Assembly: GCA_902791695.1 (NCBI GenBank)
Contig: CADAWR010000001.1
Coordinates: 62,001-126,000, forward strand
Reading direction: 5' to 3'
DNA: 64,000 nt
Source of the DNA: an uncultured Bacteroidota bacterium
Lineage (GTDB): Bacteria; Bacteroidota; Bacteroidia; Bacteroidales; P3
The stretch's first letter is position 1, and each line of letters opens with the position of its first letter. The translations under genes and the position numbers were made by a program. Shown one piece after another: positions 53,682 through 62,405 of the stretch. The notes below the pieces were generated by a model, which was given only the letters and a program-made list of their open reading frames with translations, had not been told where the DNA came from and ran no database searches.

Positions 53682-55436
53682 TTACTTCATTTCGACCTTG
53701 ATGCACAGCTCGTCGAGCTGCTCCTGGCTGATGGGGGCCGGTGACTGGCTCATCACGTCGCGGCCGGAGTTGTTCTTCGGGAAGGCGATGAAGTCGCGTA
53801 TCGAGTCGGCACCAGCGAAGATGGAGCAGAGGCGGTCGAAGCCGAAGGCGAGGCCGGCGTGTGGCGGTGCGCCGTAGGTGAAGGCATCCATCAGGAAGCC
53901 AAACTGTGCGGCAGCGCTCTCGTCAGTGAAGCCCAGGGTGTGGAACATCTTGTTCTGCAGCGTGCGGTCGTGGATACGTATGCTGCCGCCACCCACCTCG
54001 GTGCCGTTCATCACGATATCATAGGCATTGGCGCGGATGTCGCCCCACTTCGAAGGGTCGTCGAGCAGCGGCTCGTCCTCGGGCTTGGGAGCCGTGAAGG
54101 GGTGATGCATAGCGTAGTAGCGCTGCGTCTCGTCGTCCCACTCCAGCAGGGGGAAATCGATGACCCAGAGGGGGGCGAACTTCTGCGGGTCGCGCAGACC
54201 GAGCTGGTTGCCCATCTCGAGGCGCAGGGCGCAGAGCTGCGTGCGTGTCTTCATGGCGGGGCCGCAGAGCAGCAGCATCAGGTCGCCGGGCTTTGCGCCC
54301 ATACGGTCGGCGATAGCCTTGAGGGCGTCGGCGTCGTAGAACTTATCGACGGACGACTTGAAGCTGCCGTCGGCGTTGTATTTGATATACACCATGCCGC
54401 CGGCGCCCACCTGCGGACGCTTGACAAAGTCCGTCAGCGCGTCGAGCTGCTTGCGCGTGTATTCAGCGCAGCCGGGAGCCACGATGCCCACCACCAGCTC
54501 GCTGCCGTCGAAGAGGCCGAAACCGTGACCTTTGACCACATCGGTCACCTCCTGGAATTCCATACCGAAGCGGATATCAGGCTTATCGGAGCCGTAGAGG
54601 CGCATTGCATCGTGCCAGGTCATGCGGGGGAAGCGGTCGAACTCGATGCCCTTCATCTCCTTGAAGAGGTGCTTGGCGAGACCCTCGAACATGTTGAGCA
54701 CGTCCTCCTGATGCACGAAGCTCATCTCGCAGTCAATCTGCGTGAACTCAGGCTGACGGTCGGCACGCAGGTCCTCGTCGCGGAAGCAACGCACAATCTG
54801 GAAATAGCGGTCCATGCCGGCCACCATGAGCAGCTGCTTGTACTGCTGCGGGCTCTGCGGTAGGGCGTAGAACTCGCCGGGGTTCATGCGGCTGGGCACC
54901 ACGAAGTCGCGGGCGCCCTCGGGGGTGGACTTAATGAGCATGGGAGTCTCTATCTCCAAGAAGTCGCGGTCGGAGAGGTAGTTGCGCACCAGCATGGCCA
55001 TCTTGTGGCGCATCACGAGGTTGTTCTTGACGGGGTTGCGGCGGATGTCAAGGTAGCGGTACTTCATGCGCAGGTCGTCGCCGCCGTCGCTCTGGTCCTC
55101 AATGGTGAAGGGCGGCACCTTGGCCTCGTTGAGGATATTAAGGGTAGCCACCTCTATCTCAATCTCTCCGGTAGGTATCTTGGTATTCTTGGAGCTGCGC
55201 TCGATGACCTTGCCGGTCACCTGAATGACGTATTCGCGGCCGAGCTTGCGGGCCTGCTCGCAGAGGGGGGCGTTGGTCTCCATGTTGAACGCCAGCTGCG
55301 TGATGCCGTAACGGTCGCGCAAGTCGACAAAGGTCATGCCGCCGAGGTCGCGCGAACGCTGCACCCAACCGGCGAGGGTCACTGTCTGTCCCACATTGGC
55401 GAGACGGAGCTCGCCGCAAGTATTAGTCCTATACAT
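53682..55436 (-). CDS. aspS: Aspartyl-tRNA synthetase
   Basis: 584 residues. Charges tRNA-Asp with aspartate. The N-terminal OB-fold binds the anticodon ([20 protein letters not shown]). The class II core has [40 protein letters not shown] and [20 protein letters not shown], and motif 3 [15 protein letters not shown]. The insertion (GAD) domain of bacterial-type AspRS is present. The family may also act on Asn in bacteria without AsnRS; the window cannot tell. Confidence 0.97.
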   Translation of the reverse strand: MYRTNTCGELRLANVGQTVTLAGWVQRSRDLGGMTFVDLRDRYGITQLAFNMETNAPLCEQARKLGREYVIQVTGKVIERSSKNTKIPTGEIEIEVATLNILNEAKVPPFTIEDQSDGGDDLRMKYRYLDIRRNPVKNNLVMRHKMAMLVRNYLSDRDFLEIETPMLIKSTPEGARDFVVPSRMNPGEFYALPQSPQQYKQLLMVAGMDRYFQIVRCFRDEDLRADRQPEFTQIDCEMSFVHQEDVLNMFEGLAKHLFKEMKGIEFDRFPRMTWHDAMRLYGSDKPDIRFGMEFQEVTDVVKGHGFGLFDGSELVVGIVAPGCAEYTRKQLDALTDFVKRPQVGAGGMVYIKYNADGSFKSSVDKFYDADALKAIADRMGAKPGDLMLLLCGPAMKTRTQLCALRLEMGNQLGLRDPQKFAPLWVIDFPLLEWDDETQRYYAMHHPFTAPKPEDEPLLDDPSKWGDIRANAYDIVMNGTEVGGGSIRIHDRTLQNKMFHTLGFTDESAAAQFGFLMDAFTYGAPPHAGLAFGFDRLCSIFAGADSIRDFIAFPKNNSGRDVMSQSPAPISQEQLDELCIKVEMK

Positions 55437-55471
55437 AATTACACTATATTTTCGTTACGAAATACAAAATG

Positions 55472-55479
55472 CAAAGATA
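55472..55479 (-). promoter_or_regulatory. -7 box of aspS
   Basis: TATCTTTG on the minus strand, about 36 bases before the aspS start. Confidence 0.65.
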
Positions 55480-55511
55480 CACTTTTTTCCAGACATTTGT
55501 CTTTTTTTTCG

Positions 55512-55519
55512 TAAATTTG
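55512..55519 (+). promoter_or_regulatory. -7 box of the SF1 helicase gene
   Basis: TAAATTTG, only 10 bases before the ATG at 55530, so the mRNA leader would be only a few bases. Confidence 0.65.
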
Positions 55520-55529
55520 CACCTCTGAA

Positions 55530-57356
55530 ATGACCAACATCGGCTCATATTTTGCACATCTGCGCGAACTTGTGGCGCAGGAGCTCGAAGAGGAGAAGCG
55601 TGGCGAACGGCCGTGCCGCTACCCCGTCAGGCTCGGCAACACGGCCTACAACCCCTTGGGGCAGCTGACGCTGGACCTGCACTACGAAGTCGACGAGGAC
55701 GAGGTGGAGCAGGATTTCGAACCCGGCAAGCCGGTGGCGCTGTACTACATGGCCGGCGACACGCTGAAGGAGCTGCCGCACCTGTGCTATGTTGAGCATG
55801 TGGTCGACGGCAACATCACCGTCAGCCTGCCGTCGAAGGCTGCGGAGCAAAGCATCCGCGACATTGCGCAGCGGCAGCTGCTGGGCCTGCAGCTGGGAGT
55901 GGACAACACCAGCTACCGCGTGATGACAGAAGCGCTCCATGAAGCCGCCCGCAAGGAAGACGAACGCTTCGTGAGGGTGCGCGACGTGCTTGTCGGCAAC
56001 CGGCCGCCGTCGTCCCGCACGCTGCCGCAGCTGTCGTTCCCCTGGCTCAACCGCAGCCAGCAGGAGGCCATACAGCACGCTGTCGAGTCCCAGGAGGTGT
56101 CCATAATCCACGGCCCTCCGGGGACAGGCAAAACGACCACCCTCGTCGAGTCAATAATAGAGACACTGCAGCGCGAGACGCAGGTGCTGGTGTGCGCGCC
56201 AAGCAACGCCGCCGTAGACTGGATAAGCGAGCAGCTGATGCGGCGCGGCATACATGTGCTGCGCGTCGGCAACCCTTTGCGCATGAGCGACGAGATGCTC
56301 GACTGCAGCTATGAGCGCCGCTATTCGGCACACCCCGACTACCACGAACTGTGGAATATCCGCAAGACGCTGCGCGACGGCGCCAAAGGCGAACAGGCGC
56401 ACCGCCTCCGCAACCGCGAGACAGAGCTGGAGATAAAGATCAACGCCGACCTCTTCGAGCAGGCCCGCGTGGTGAGCTGCACGCTGATAGGCAGCGCCTA
56501 CCGCATCATGGAGCGGCGGCGCTTCAGCACCCTCTTCATCGACGAGGCGGCCCAGGCCCTTGAGCCCGCCTGCTGGGCAGCCATCCTGCGCGCCGACCGC
56601 GTCGTAATGGGCGGCGACCACCAGCAGCTGCCGCCGACGGTGAAAAGCCTTGCTGCCGCCAAAGGCGGCCTCGCCGACACACTGATGCAGAAGGTGGTGA
56701 AACTGTGGCCACAATGCGTCAACCTGCTCACCGTGCAATACCGCATGAACGAGGATATCATGGCCTTCCCCTCGCGCTGGTTCTACCACGGGCAGTTGCA
56801 GGCCGCGACCGACGTGGCGCATCGCCAGGTGAGCCCCTTGGACACACCGCTCACGTGGCTCGACACCTCGGCGCTCACCTACGAAGAGCGGCAAGGGCGC
56901 AACATGAGCCTCAGCAACAGTCAGGAGGCCCGTCTGGTGATACACACCCTGCGCGACTACATCGAGATGATATCGCCGCAGCGCGTGGAGAGCGAGCGCA
57001 CCGACTTCGGCATCATCACCCCCTATCGCGGGCAGGCACGCCTGATACGGCGCCTGCTCAAGATGCAGCACTATTTCCGCAAGCTCAAGCGTCATATCAC
57101 CGTGGGCACCGTCGACGGTTTCCAGGGGCAGGAGCGCGACGTGATAGTCATCAGCCTTGTGCGCGACAACGCCGACGGCAACATCGGCTTTCTGCGCGAC
57201 CTGCGCCGCATGAACGTGGCTATCACACGCGCCCGCATGAAGCTCATCATCGTGGGCAATGCCGAAACCCTCAGCCGCCACCGCTTCTACCGCGCGCTGG
57301 CGGAGCATATAAAAAAGCACGGCGAGTTCATCACCGTGCCCATTCCTGAAAACTAA
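55530..57356 (+). CDS. Superfamily 1 DNA/RNA helicase (IGHMBP2/Upf1-like)
   Basis: 608 residues. Motif I is GPPGTGKT at 195-202, then APSNAAVDWISEQLMRRG, motif II FIDEAAQALEPACWAAI, motif III GDHQQLPPTVKS, then VQYRMNEDIMAFPSRWF, VGTVDGFQGQERDVIVISLV and RRMNVAITRARMKLIIVG. The N-terminal 190 residues hold an IGHMBP2/SMUBP-2-like beta-barrel (GQLTLDLHYEVDEDEVEQDF). Direction of travel and substrate unknown. It is divergent from aspS. Confidence 0.92.
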   Translation: MTNIGSYFAHLRELVAQELEEEKRGERPCRYPVRLGNTAYNPLGQLTLDLHYEVDEDEVEQDFEPGKPVALYYMAGDTLKELPHLCYVEHVVDGNITVSLPSKAAEQSIRDIAQRQLLGLQLGVDNTSYRVMTEALHEAARKEDERFVRVRDVLVGNRPPSSRTLPQLSFPWLNRSQQEAIQHAVESQEVSIIHGPPGTGKTTTLVESIIETLQRETQVLVCAPSNAAVDWISEQLMRRGIHVLRVGNPLRMSDEMLDCSYERRYSAHPDYHELWNIRKTLRDGAKGEQAHRLRNRETELEIKINADLFEQARVVSCTLIGSAYRIMERRRFSTLFIDEAAQALEPACWAAILRADRVVMGGDHQQLPPTVKSLAAAKGGLADTLMQKVVKLWPQCVNLLTVQYRMNEDIMAFPSRWFYHGQLQAATDVAHRQVSPLDTPLTWLDTSALTYEERQGRNMSLSNSQEARLVIHTLRDYIEMISPQRVESERTDFGIITPYRGQARLIRRLLKMQHYFRKLKRHITVGTVDGFQGQERDVIVISLVRDNADGNIGFLRDLRRMNVAITRARMKLIIVGNAETLSRHRFYRALAEHIKKHGEFITVPIPEN

Positions 57357-57361
57357 TATTA

Positions 57362-58723
57362 TTACACTTCTATCTCACCGCTGATGCGGTCGTCGCCCCA
57401 TACAGAGTACATATTGGAGCGACCTTCGTTGAGGGTCATCTTGCCTTGTGCCTCAAGGTGTAGGCGATAGAAGACACACTGGTGCAGATCGGCCTTGTCG
57501 CACACCACATCGGTGGCAAATGCCTCGCAAGTGGGAGCACCGCACACGCCGCAGTCAATCTGCGGCAAGTGCGTCTTAAGCTTCTCTATACGCTCCATCT
57601 TCTCCAAAGCCTTCGATATATTCTCGTCGAGCACCATCATTGAGCGTGGCTGCACCTCGTCCACCGTCGAGTTGTCTATCAGATAATCCTTGTATTCGTC
57701 CATCTCGCGGTCGCGTGGCATCTCGCCATTGCGCTCACGTTCGGCGGCACGGCGGGCACGGGCATACATCCTTTCGCCGCAGAGGAAGCGGTTGTCCACG
57801 CTCAGCAACGCGCCAGCACAGCCCTGGTCGCAAGCCCTGAGCTCCAGAAATTCCACACCCTCCACCTCGTCGTTTTCCAGCTTGTCGAGAAAGTCCATCA
57901 CATTCTGTATGCCGTCTATGGCATAGCTGCGCTTGGCGGTGCAGAGGCGGCGCTCACCGTTGGTGAGGGTGCTCAGCACAGCGTCGGCACTGAGGCGGTG
58001 GCGCGTCACCGGCGGATACTGGTGGTTCTTGCCCATATCCTTGATATGCTTATAAACGCCGTTATAGAGCATATTCATATTGATGACACCGTCGATGATA
58101 CTCTTCTCCTCACCCACAGGAGCCTTCACAGCCGACACCTTGGCGGCACAAGGCGTTATATAGAAGAGGCCTATCTGCTCGCGCGGCACACCGCGGCGCT
58201 GCAACTCCTCAAGGGCGTACATGGCGCTCAGGTCCAGCGGCACCTTTATGGGCATCACATTCTCCGCCAGCGAAGGATACTTAATCTGTATCAGACGCAC
58301 AATAGCCGGGCAGAACGACGAAATCAGGGGCCGTATGTCGGGGTGCTCGCGAGCATATTTCTCCTTGGCCTCCTTGTAGATAATGGCGGCGCTCTCCACC
58401 TCCATCACATGGGCAAACCCCAGCTCATATAGGGCAGCGTAGACCTTCGAGACACCTATCTCGTCGGGGAACTGACCCAGGAACACCGACGGCAGCAGAG
58501 CCACCGAATGGGGGTAGCGGCGGAACATGCTGAAGTCATCGTCCTTGATGGCGACAGCCTGTGCGGGGCACACCTCATAGCAGCGGCCGCAGTCTATGCA
58601 ACGGTGCTCCTGTATGAATGCTTTGCCCGCGTTGATACGTACTGCCTCGGTGGGACATATCTTCATGCAGCGCGAGCAGCCTATGCAGCGCGGTTCATCT
58701 ATCTGGAGAGCGTGGTAAAACAT
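57362..58723 (-). CDS. [FeFe]-hydrogenase-like iron-sulfur protein (probably sensory)
   Basis: 453 residues from the ATG at 58723. Two 4Fe-4S sites (Cys13, 16, 19, 23 and Cys42, 45, 48, 52: CIGCSRCMKICP and CIDCGRCYEVCP), then a hydrogenase large-subunit domain. Active-site-like motifs: SSFCPAIVRL, YITPCAAKVSAV and ELRACDQGCAGALLS hold the four cysteines that would bind the H-cluster. The neighbouring Cys of the usual TSCCP, which shuttles protons, is Phe here. A C-terminal Fe-S domain follows (DCGVCGAPTCEAFATDVVCD). Lack of that Cys, and the neighbouring RsbW-like ATPase and DRTGG protein, fit a sensor rather than a catalyst. Maturases HydEFG are not in the window. Confidence 0.8.
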   Translation of the reverse strand: MFYHALQIDEPRCIGCSRCMKICPTEAVRINAGKAFIQEHRCIDCGRCYEVCPAQAVAIKDDDFSMFRRYPHSVALLPSVFLGQFPDEIGVSKVYAALYELGFAHVMEVESAAIIYKEAKEKYAREHPDIRPLISSFCPAIVRLIQIKYPSLAENVMPIKVPLDLSAMYALEELQRRGVPREQIGLFYITPCAAKVSAVKAPVGEEKSIIDGVINMNMLYNGVYKHIKDMGKNHQYPPVTRHRLSADAVLSTLTNGERRLCTAKRSYAIDGIQNVMDFLDKLENDEVEGVEFLELRACDQGCAGALLSVDNRFLCGERMYARARRAAERERNGEMPRDREMDEYKDYLIDNSTVDEVQPRSMMVLDENISKALEKMERIEKLKTHLPQIDCGVCGAPTCEAFATDVVCDKADLHQCVFYRLHLEAQGKMTLNEGRSNMYSVWGDDRISGEIEV

Positions 58724-58724
58724 A

Positions 58725-59138
58725 CTATACGAAATTAACTTCCATCTCGACGGTGGTGCCCACGCCCACCTCCGAGGTGACATTCATCTTGTCGACATTC
58801 TTCTGCATATTGGGCAAGCCCATGCCGGCACCGAAGCCCATGTCGCGCACCTCGGGACGGGCGGTACTGTAACCCTCCTGCATAGCCAGCGCTATGTCGG
58901 GTATGCCGGGACCTTTGTCGGCCACCACCATCTTTATCTTGTCGGGGTCTATGTCAACAATCACCTTGCCGCCGTAGGCGTGGGCTATGGCGTTCACCTC
59001 GGCCTCATACAGGGCCACGACGACGCGCTTCACCACCTGCGGGTTCACGTTGAGCTGCTTCAGCGTCTTCTTCACCGAGCTCGAAGCCTTGCCGGCATTC
59101 ACGAAGTCGCCTTCTATCACGGTATATTCCTGATGCAT
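58725..59138 (-). CDS. Anti-sigma-factor-like histidine kinase-type ATPase
   Basis: 137 residues, one HATPase_c domain. VKRVVVALYEAEVNAIAHAY is the N-box (with Glu and Asn), VADKGPGIPD the G1 box and GFGAGMGLPNMQKNVDKM the G2 box. The size and layout are those of RsbW/SpoIIAB, which bind or phosphorylate regulator proteins. It overlaps nothing and ends 2 bases before the hydrogenase-like gene, so the two are probably coupled. No sigma factor lies near. Confidence 0.85.
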   Translation of the reverse strand: MHQEYTVIEGDFVNAGKASSSVKKTLKQLNVNPQVVKRVVVALYEAEVNAIAHAYGGKVIVDIDPDKIKMVVADKGPGIPDIALAMQEGYSTARPEVRDMGFGAGMGLPNMQKNVDKMNVTSEVGVGTTVEMEVNFV

Positions 59139-59151
59139 AATCGTGTGGGTT

Positions 59152-59493
59152 TTAGTAAAGAGGCTTCATGCCTGCCTGGTAAAGGATGCCGCAGGTCTTG
59201 AACATCGAGTACTGCGTGCAGATGAGCACCATGCCGTTCTCGTCGGCCAGCTCCACCATGTCCTCGGTCGGGCGCTTGCCGCGTACGAAAATAACCACAT
59301 CGAGGTTGGCCATGTCGCAGGTGCGTATGGTCTGCACATTGCAGAGACCGGTGACCAGCACCGGAGTGTCCTTGAGCGTAAGCACATCGCTCATCAGGTC
59401 GGAAGCAAAGCACTGCTCCACCTCCATATCCAGTTTGTCGGAGCCGAGCCCAACGGTGGCGCCGAGTTTGTCTACTATTTCCTTTAGTGTCAT
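59152..59493 (-). CDS. DRTGG domain protein
   Basis: 113 residues from the ATG at 59493. MTLKEIVDKLGATVGLGSDK starts it, and SDLMSDVLTLKDTPVLVTGL then TCDMANLDVVIFVRGKRPTE match the DRTGG domain (CBS-linked, also in phosphotransacetylase). In anaerobes this domain is often coded beside RsbW-like ATPases and [FeFe]-hydrogenase-like proteins, as here. It may bind a nucleotide. First gene of the three-gene operon. Confidence 0.8.
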   Translation of the reverse strand: MTLKEIVDKLGATVGLGSDKLDMEVEQCFASDLMSDVLTLKDTPVLVTGLCNVQTIRTCDMANLDVVIFVRGKRPTEDMVELADENGMVLICTQYSMFKTCGILYQAGMKPLY

Positions 59494-59524
59494 ATCAGTG
59501 TTTACATTTTTAGTTTTCAAGGTG

Positions 59525-59555
59525 CAAATATACGCATCTTTTTTCACATGGCAAA
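59525..59555 (-). promoter_or_regulatory. Promoter of the DRTGG operon
   Basis: On the minus strand, TTTG at 59552-59555, 19 bases, TATATTTG at 59525-59532. It overlaps the promoter region of the divergent T9SS plug gene. Confidence 0.83.
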
Positions 59556-59562
59556 ATTTTTG

Positions 59563-59570
59563 TATCTTTG
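59563..59570 (+). promoter_or_regulatory. -7 box of the T9SS plug gene
   Basis: TATCTTTG, 4 bases before the ATG at 59575. A start of transcription 5-7 bases after the box would fall at the ATG, so the mRNA may be leaderless. The -33 position has TTTT. Confidence 0.7.
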
Positions 59571-59574
59571 CACT

Positions 59575-60840
59575 ATGAAAAACATTGTCCTACTGATTGT
59601 AACGCTGTCGTTTGCAACGCTCAACGCCCACTGCTCCGCCTTTGCCGACTCGGCCTGGCGCTACGACGTGAAGACCGTCGAACTCTACCTCGAGGGCGGG
59701 CCTCAGCTGCTCCGCAACGAACAGGCCACCCCCGTCCTCACCCTCGGCGCCCGCCAGACACTCGTCCTCGAGTTCGACATCCTCGGCGCCGAGCCCGAAA
59801 GCCTCCGCTGGCACATCTCCCACTGTTCGCGCCGCTGGCAGGCCGACAGCCTTGAGGTGCAGGACTTCATGACCGGCTTCCCCGAAGGCACCGTCGACGC
59901 CTACGACCCCTCCTTCACCACCCTCAACGACTACATCCACTACCGCACCACATTGCCCGACCGCTACGCCGAGTTCATCCACTCCGGCAACTACGTGGTG
60001 GCCGTCACCACCGACGACGGCGACACCATCCTCACGCGCCGCTTCTGCGTCAGCGAGGAGCAAGCCACCGCCTACCTTCAGCTTACGCGCCCCTACGACG
60101 GCATCGACATCGACCGCCGCCAAGAACTCGACGTCACCGTCGGCTCGCAGAGCCTGAGTCTCATGCCGCAGTACGTCAGCGTCGAGGCCCAGCAGAACGG
60201 CCGCCTCGACAACCGCCGCTGGCTCGAGTTCAGCGGCTACGACGGCCAGCGCCTCGCCTTCCGCTTCCGTCAGCCCAACATCTTCCACGGCGGCAACACC
60301 TTCCGCTACTTCGACTGCAGCAACATCCGCACACCCATGTACAACGTGCTGCGCGTCACCGAATATGGCGGCGAATACCTCGCACTCCTCAAGCCCGACG
60401 AGAACCGCTCCGCTAAGCACTACATCACCGAGACCAACCTCCTCGGCGGCTACAAGGTCAACGTCTGGGACCGCAACAACCCGCGCACCGAAGCCGAATA
60501 CGTGTGGGTAAGCTTCAGCCTCCCCGTCGAACAGCCGCTGATCGACGCCAACATCTACGTCGTCGGCGCCATGACCGACTGGCAGCTCGATTCCACCTCG
60601 CTCATGGAATACAACCCCCAGCGCCGCGCCTACACCAAGCGCCTGCAGCTCAAGCAGGGCTACTACGCCTACCAGCTCCTCGCCCACCCCACCTACCCCG
60701 TAGCCCAGCCGCTCAGCCACTCGGCCACCGCCCGCCTCGAGGGCGACCACCGCGAGACACCCAACCGCTACACCGTCCGCGTCTACTACCGCTCCCCTGC
60801 CGACCGCGCCGACCGCCTCCTCTCGGTGGCCTACAAGTAA
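59575..60840 (+). CDS. DUF5103 family, type IX secretion system plug protein
   Basis: 421 residues from the ATG at 59575; an ATG at 59548 lies within the promoter. Signal peptide 1-24. LYLEGGPQLLRNEQATPVLT, LEFDILGAEPESLRWHISHC, YRTTLPDRYAEFIHSGNYVV and FRQPNIFHGGNTFRYFDCSN are typical of the DUF5103 Plug protein, which closes the SprA channel of the T9SS when no cargo is bound. The core T9SS genes are 20 kb upstream. Codon use is very GC-rich. Confidence 0.85.
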   Translation: MKNIVLLIVTLSFATLNAHCSAFADSAWRYDVKTVELYLEGGPQLLRNEQATPVLTLGARQTLVLEFDILGAEPESLRWHISHCSRRWQADSLEVQDFMTGFPEGTVDAYDPSFTTLNDYIHYRTTLPDRYAEFIHSGNYVVAVTTDDGDTILTRRFCVSEEQATAYLQLTRPYDGIDIDRRQELDVTVGSQSLSLMPQYVSVEAQQNGRLDNRRWLEFSGYDGQRLAFRFRQPNIFHGGNTFRYFDCSNIRTPMYNVLRVTEYGGEYLALLKPDENRSAKHYITETNLLGGYKVNVWDRNNPRTEAEYVWVSFSLPVEQPLIDANIYVVGAMTDWQLDSTSLMEYNPQRRAYTKRLQLKQGYYAYQLLAHPTYPVAQPLSHSATARLEGDHRETPNRYTVRVYYRSPADRADRLLSVAYK

Positions 60841-60853
60841 CCGCATATATATA

Positions 60854-60884
60854 AAGCCCTTCCGCTCGGAAAGGCTTTTTTTTC
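60854..60884 (+). terminator. Terminator of the T9SS plug gene
   Basis: AAGCCCTTCCG, CT loop, CGGAAAGGCTT, then eight T; one mismatch in the stem. Confidence 0.86.
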
Positions 60885-61001
60885 TATACCCTAACGTTTG
60901 GTGACATTGCTCCCTCACACGGAGGAACATGTATGCACCATCCATCATTGTAGCCACACCAAGCGGACTGCAGGGATACACTATCATGCATCCACCCGGT
61001 G

Positions 61002-61130
61002 CCTCTCCGTACCCGCTCCGTCTGTTCTACGGTTGTTCTACGACTGTTTAACGGTTAAAACCGTAGAACAACCGTAGAACAACCGTAGAACAGTCGGAGA
61101 GGGTACGAAGGAAATACGAAGGGGATACGA
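61002..61130. repeat. Dispersed palindromic repeat, copy 4
   Basis: Left arm CCGTACCCGCTCCGTCTGTT then CTACGGTTGTTCTACGAC, centre GGTTAAAACC, right arm with three GTAGAACAACC-type units and CAGTCGGAGAGGGTACG. It lies between converging genes. Nearby 60.9 kb has no other feature. Confidence 0.88.
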
Positions 61131-61142
61131 GGAGGGTGAGCT

Positions 61143-62396
61143 CTATTGCTCGGCGTCGCGGAGGCCGACGACGGCGAGGATACGGTCGTCGGAGTCTACG
61201 CGCACGCGTACATATTGTTTCTCTATGCGCGAGAGGTGGAGGTCTTTGAGGAAGTCGCTCACGAGGCGTGTGCCATGCATGCCCTTGGGGCGGAAACGGT
61301 CGCCGGGGCGCCAGGGGCGGGTGTATGCTTGCTTGACTGTCTGATTGCCAGATTGAGTAATGGGGGCTATGAGGAGCTGGCCGCGGTGGAGCTCGGCGAC
61401 GTGGGTGGGTGTGTAAAAGAGGCGGCCGGAGATTGCCTGATCGCTTGATTGCTTGATTGTTTGAGTGATGTCGGCAACGGTGGCGGCGTTGAAGCCGTAG
61501 GGACGGAGAAGCTCGAAGAGGATTGTGGGTCGTAGTGTCGTTTCACGAAACGGCTCGGCCGAGAGGTCGAGGGCTTCGATTGGGGGCAGCTGGTAGAGGG
61601 TGGCGGGAAGTATGGAGACGTAGGCTTTGAGTGATTGCTGGCGGAGCTGTTCGACGTAGGCGTCGAGGAGAAGTTCGGTATCGTGGAGGCGCTCCATATT
61701 GGCCAGCATGGTCTGGTTGACACTGGGGTAGAGCTCGCGCAGCAGTGGCATGAGCTGGTGGCGGATGCGGTTGCGGCGGGCGTCGAGCTCGGCATTGGTA
61801 TAGTCCTCGACATACTGCAGGCCGCGCTCGGCAATGTATGCGTCGATGTCGGCGCGGGAGAAGCAGAGGAGCGGGCGGATGATGGTGATTGCTTGATTGC
61901 TTGATTGCTTGATTGCTTGAATGGAGACGGGGCGGATGCCGTGGAGGCCATGGATGCCGGTGCCACGGAAGAGGTTGAGGAAGAAGGTCTCGACGGAATC
62001 GTCGGCGTGGTGGGCGGTGGCGACAACGCTCGATTGCTTGATTGCTTGATTGCCTGATTGCCTGAGTAGCTGGGCAAAGTAGTCGTAGCGGAGGTGGCGG
62101 GCGGCTTCCTCGATGGACATGCCGTGCTCTGCGGCATGGGCGCGGGTGTCGAAGCGGGCCACATGGCAGGGTACGCCGTAGCGGTCGGCGAGCTGGCGGA
62201 CGAAAGCTTCGTCGCGGTCGCAGTCGCCGGGCCGCAGGTTGAAGTTGCAGTGGGCCATATCGAAGGGTATTGCGGCGCGGTGGAAGAGGTCGACCATGGC
62301 CACGGAGTCGCGGCCGCCGCTAACGGCGAGCAGCACTCTCGCCCCTTCGGGGAGGAGGTGCTGCCCGGCCATGTAACGCTTGAACCTTGCAAGCAT
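61143..62396 (-). CDS. tilS: tRNA(Ile)-lysidine synthase with octamer-repeat insertions
   Basis: 417 residues from the ATG at 62396; the TTG two codons upstream is less likely. It changes C34 of tRNA-Ile(CAU) to lysidine so that it reads AUA; this is essential in most bacteria. The P-loop LLAVSGGRDSVAMVDL is near residue 26, then MAHCNFNLRPGDCDRDEAFV, and TAHHADDSVETFFLNLFRGT. Four loops contain QSGNQAIKQSS-like stretches that do not look like TilS. They are encoded by repeats of the octamer CAATCAAG. Confidence 0.93.
   Translation of the reverse strand: MLARFKRYMAGQHLLPEGARVLLAVSGGRDSVAMVDLFHRAAIPFDMAHCNFNLRPGDCDRDEAFVRQLADRYGVPCHVARFDTRAHAAEHGMSIEEAARHLRYDYFAQLLRQSGNQAIKQSSVVATAHHADDSVETFFLNLFRGTGIHGLHGIRPVSIQAIKQSSNQAITIIRPLLCFSRADIDAYIAERGLQYVEDYTNAELDARRNRIRHQLMPLLRELYPSVNQTMLANMERLHDTELLLDAYVEQLRQQSLKAYVSILPATLYQLPPIEALDLSAEPFRETTLRPTILFELLRPYGFNAATVADITQTIKQSSDQAISGRLFYTPTHVAELHRGQLLIAPITQSGNQTVKQAYTRPWRPGDRFRPKGMHGTRLVSDFLKDLHLSRIEKQYVRVRVDSDDRILAVVGLRDAEQ
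61320..61357 (-). repeat. Octamer repeat insertion A in tilS (decayed)
   Basis: Encodes ITQSGNQTVKQAY. Few clean octamers remain, suggesting that it is the oldest copy. Confidence 0.7.
61427..61468 (-). repeat. Octamer repeat insertion B in tilS
   Basis: Encodes TQTIKQSSDQAIS; CAATCAAG units with a few changes. Confidence 0.85.
61886..61921 (-). repeat. Octamer repeat insertion C in tilS
   Basis: Four clean CAATCAAG units in a row. Encodes IQAIKQSSNQAIT. Confidence 0.9.
62028..62068 (-). repeat. Octamer repeat insertion D in tilS
   Basis: Encodes RQSGNQAIKQSS; units CAATCAGG, CAATCAAG, CAATCAAG and a changed end. Confidence 0.88.
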
Positions 62397-62405
62397 TGGC
62401 AAGGA

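Noticed and set aside
59590..60987. 465-residue open frame on the minus strand over the T9SS plug gene
   Set aside because: Gly/Ala/Val-rich shadow of the plug gene; extends through the terminator.
61886..62068. CRISPR-like repeats in tilS
   Set aside because: The repeat unit is 8 bases without unique spacers and lies inside a coding frame.
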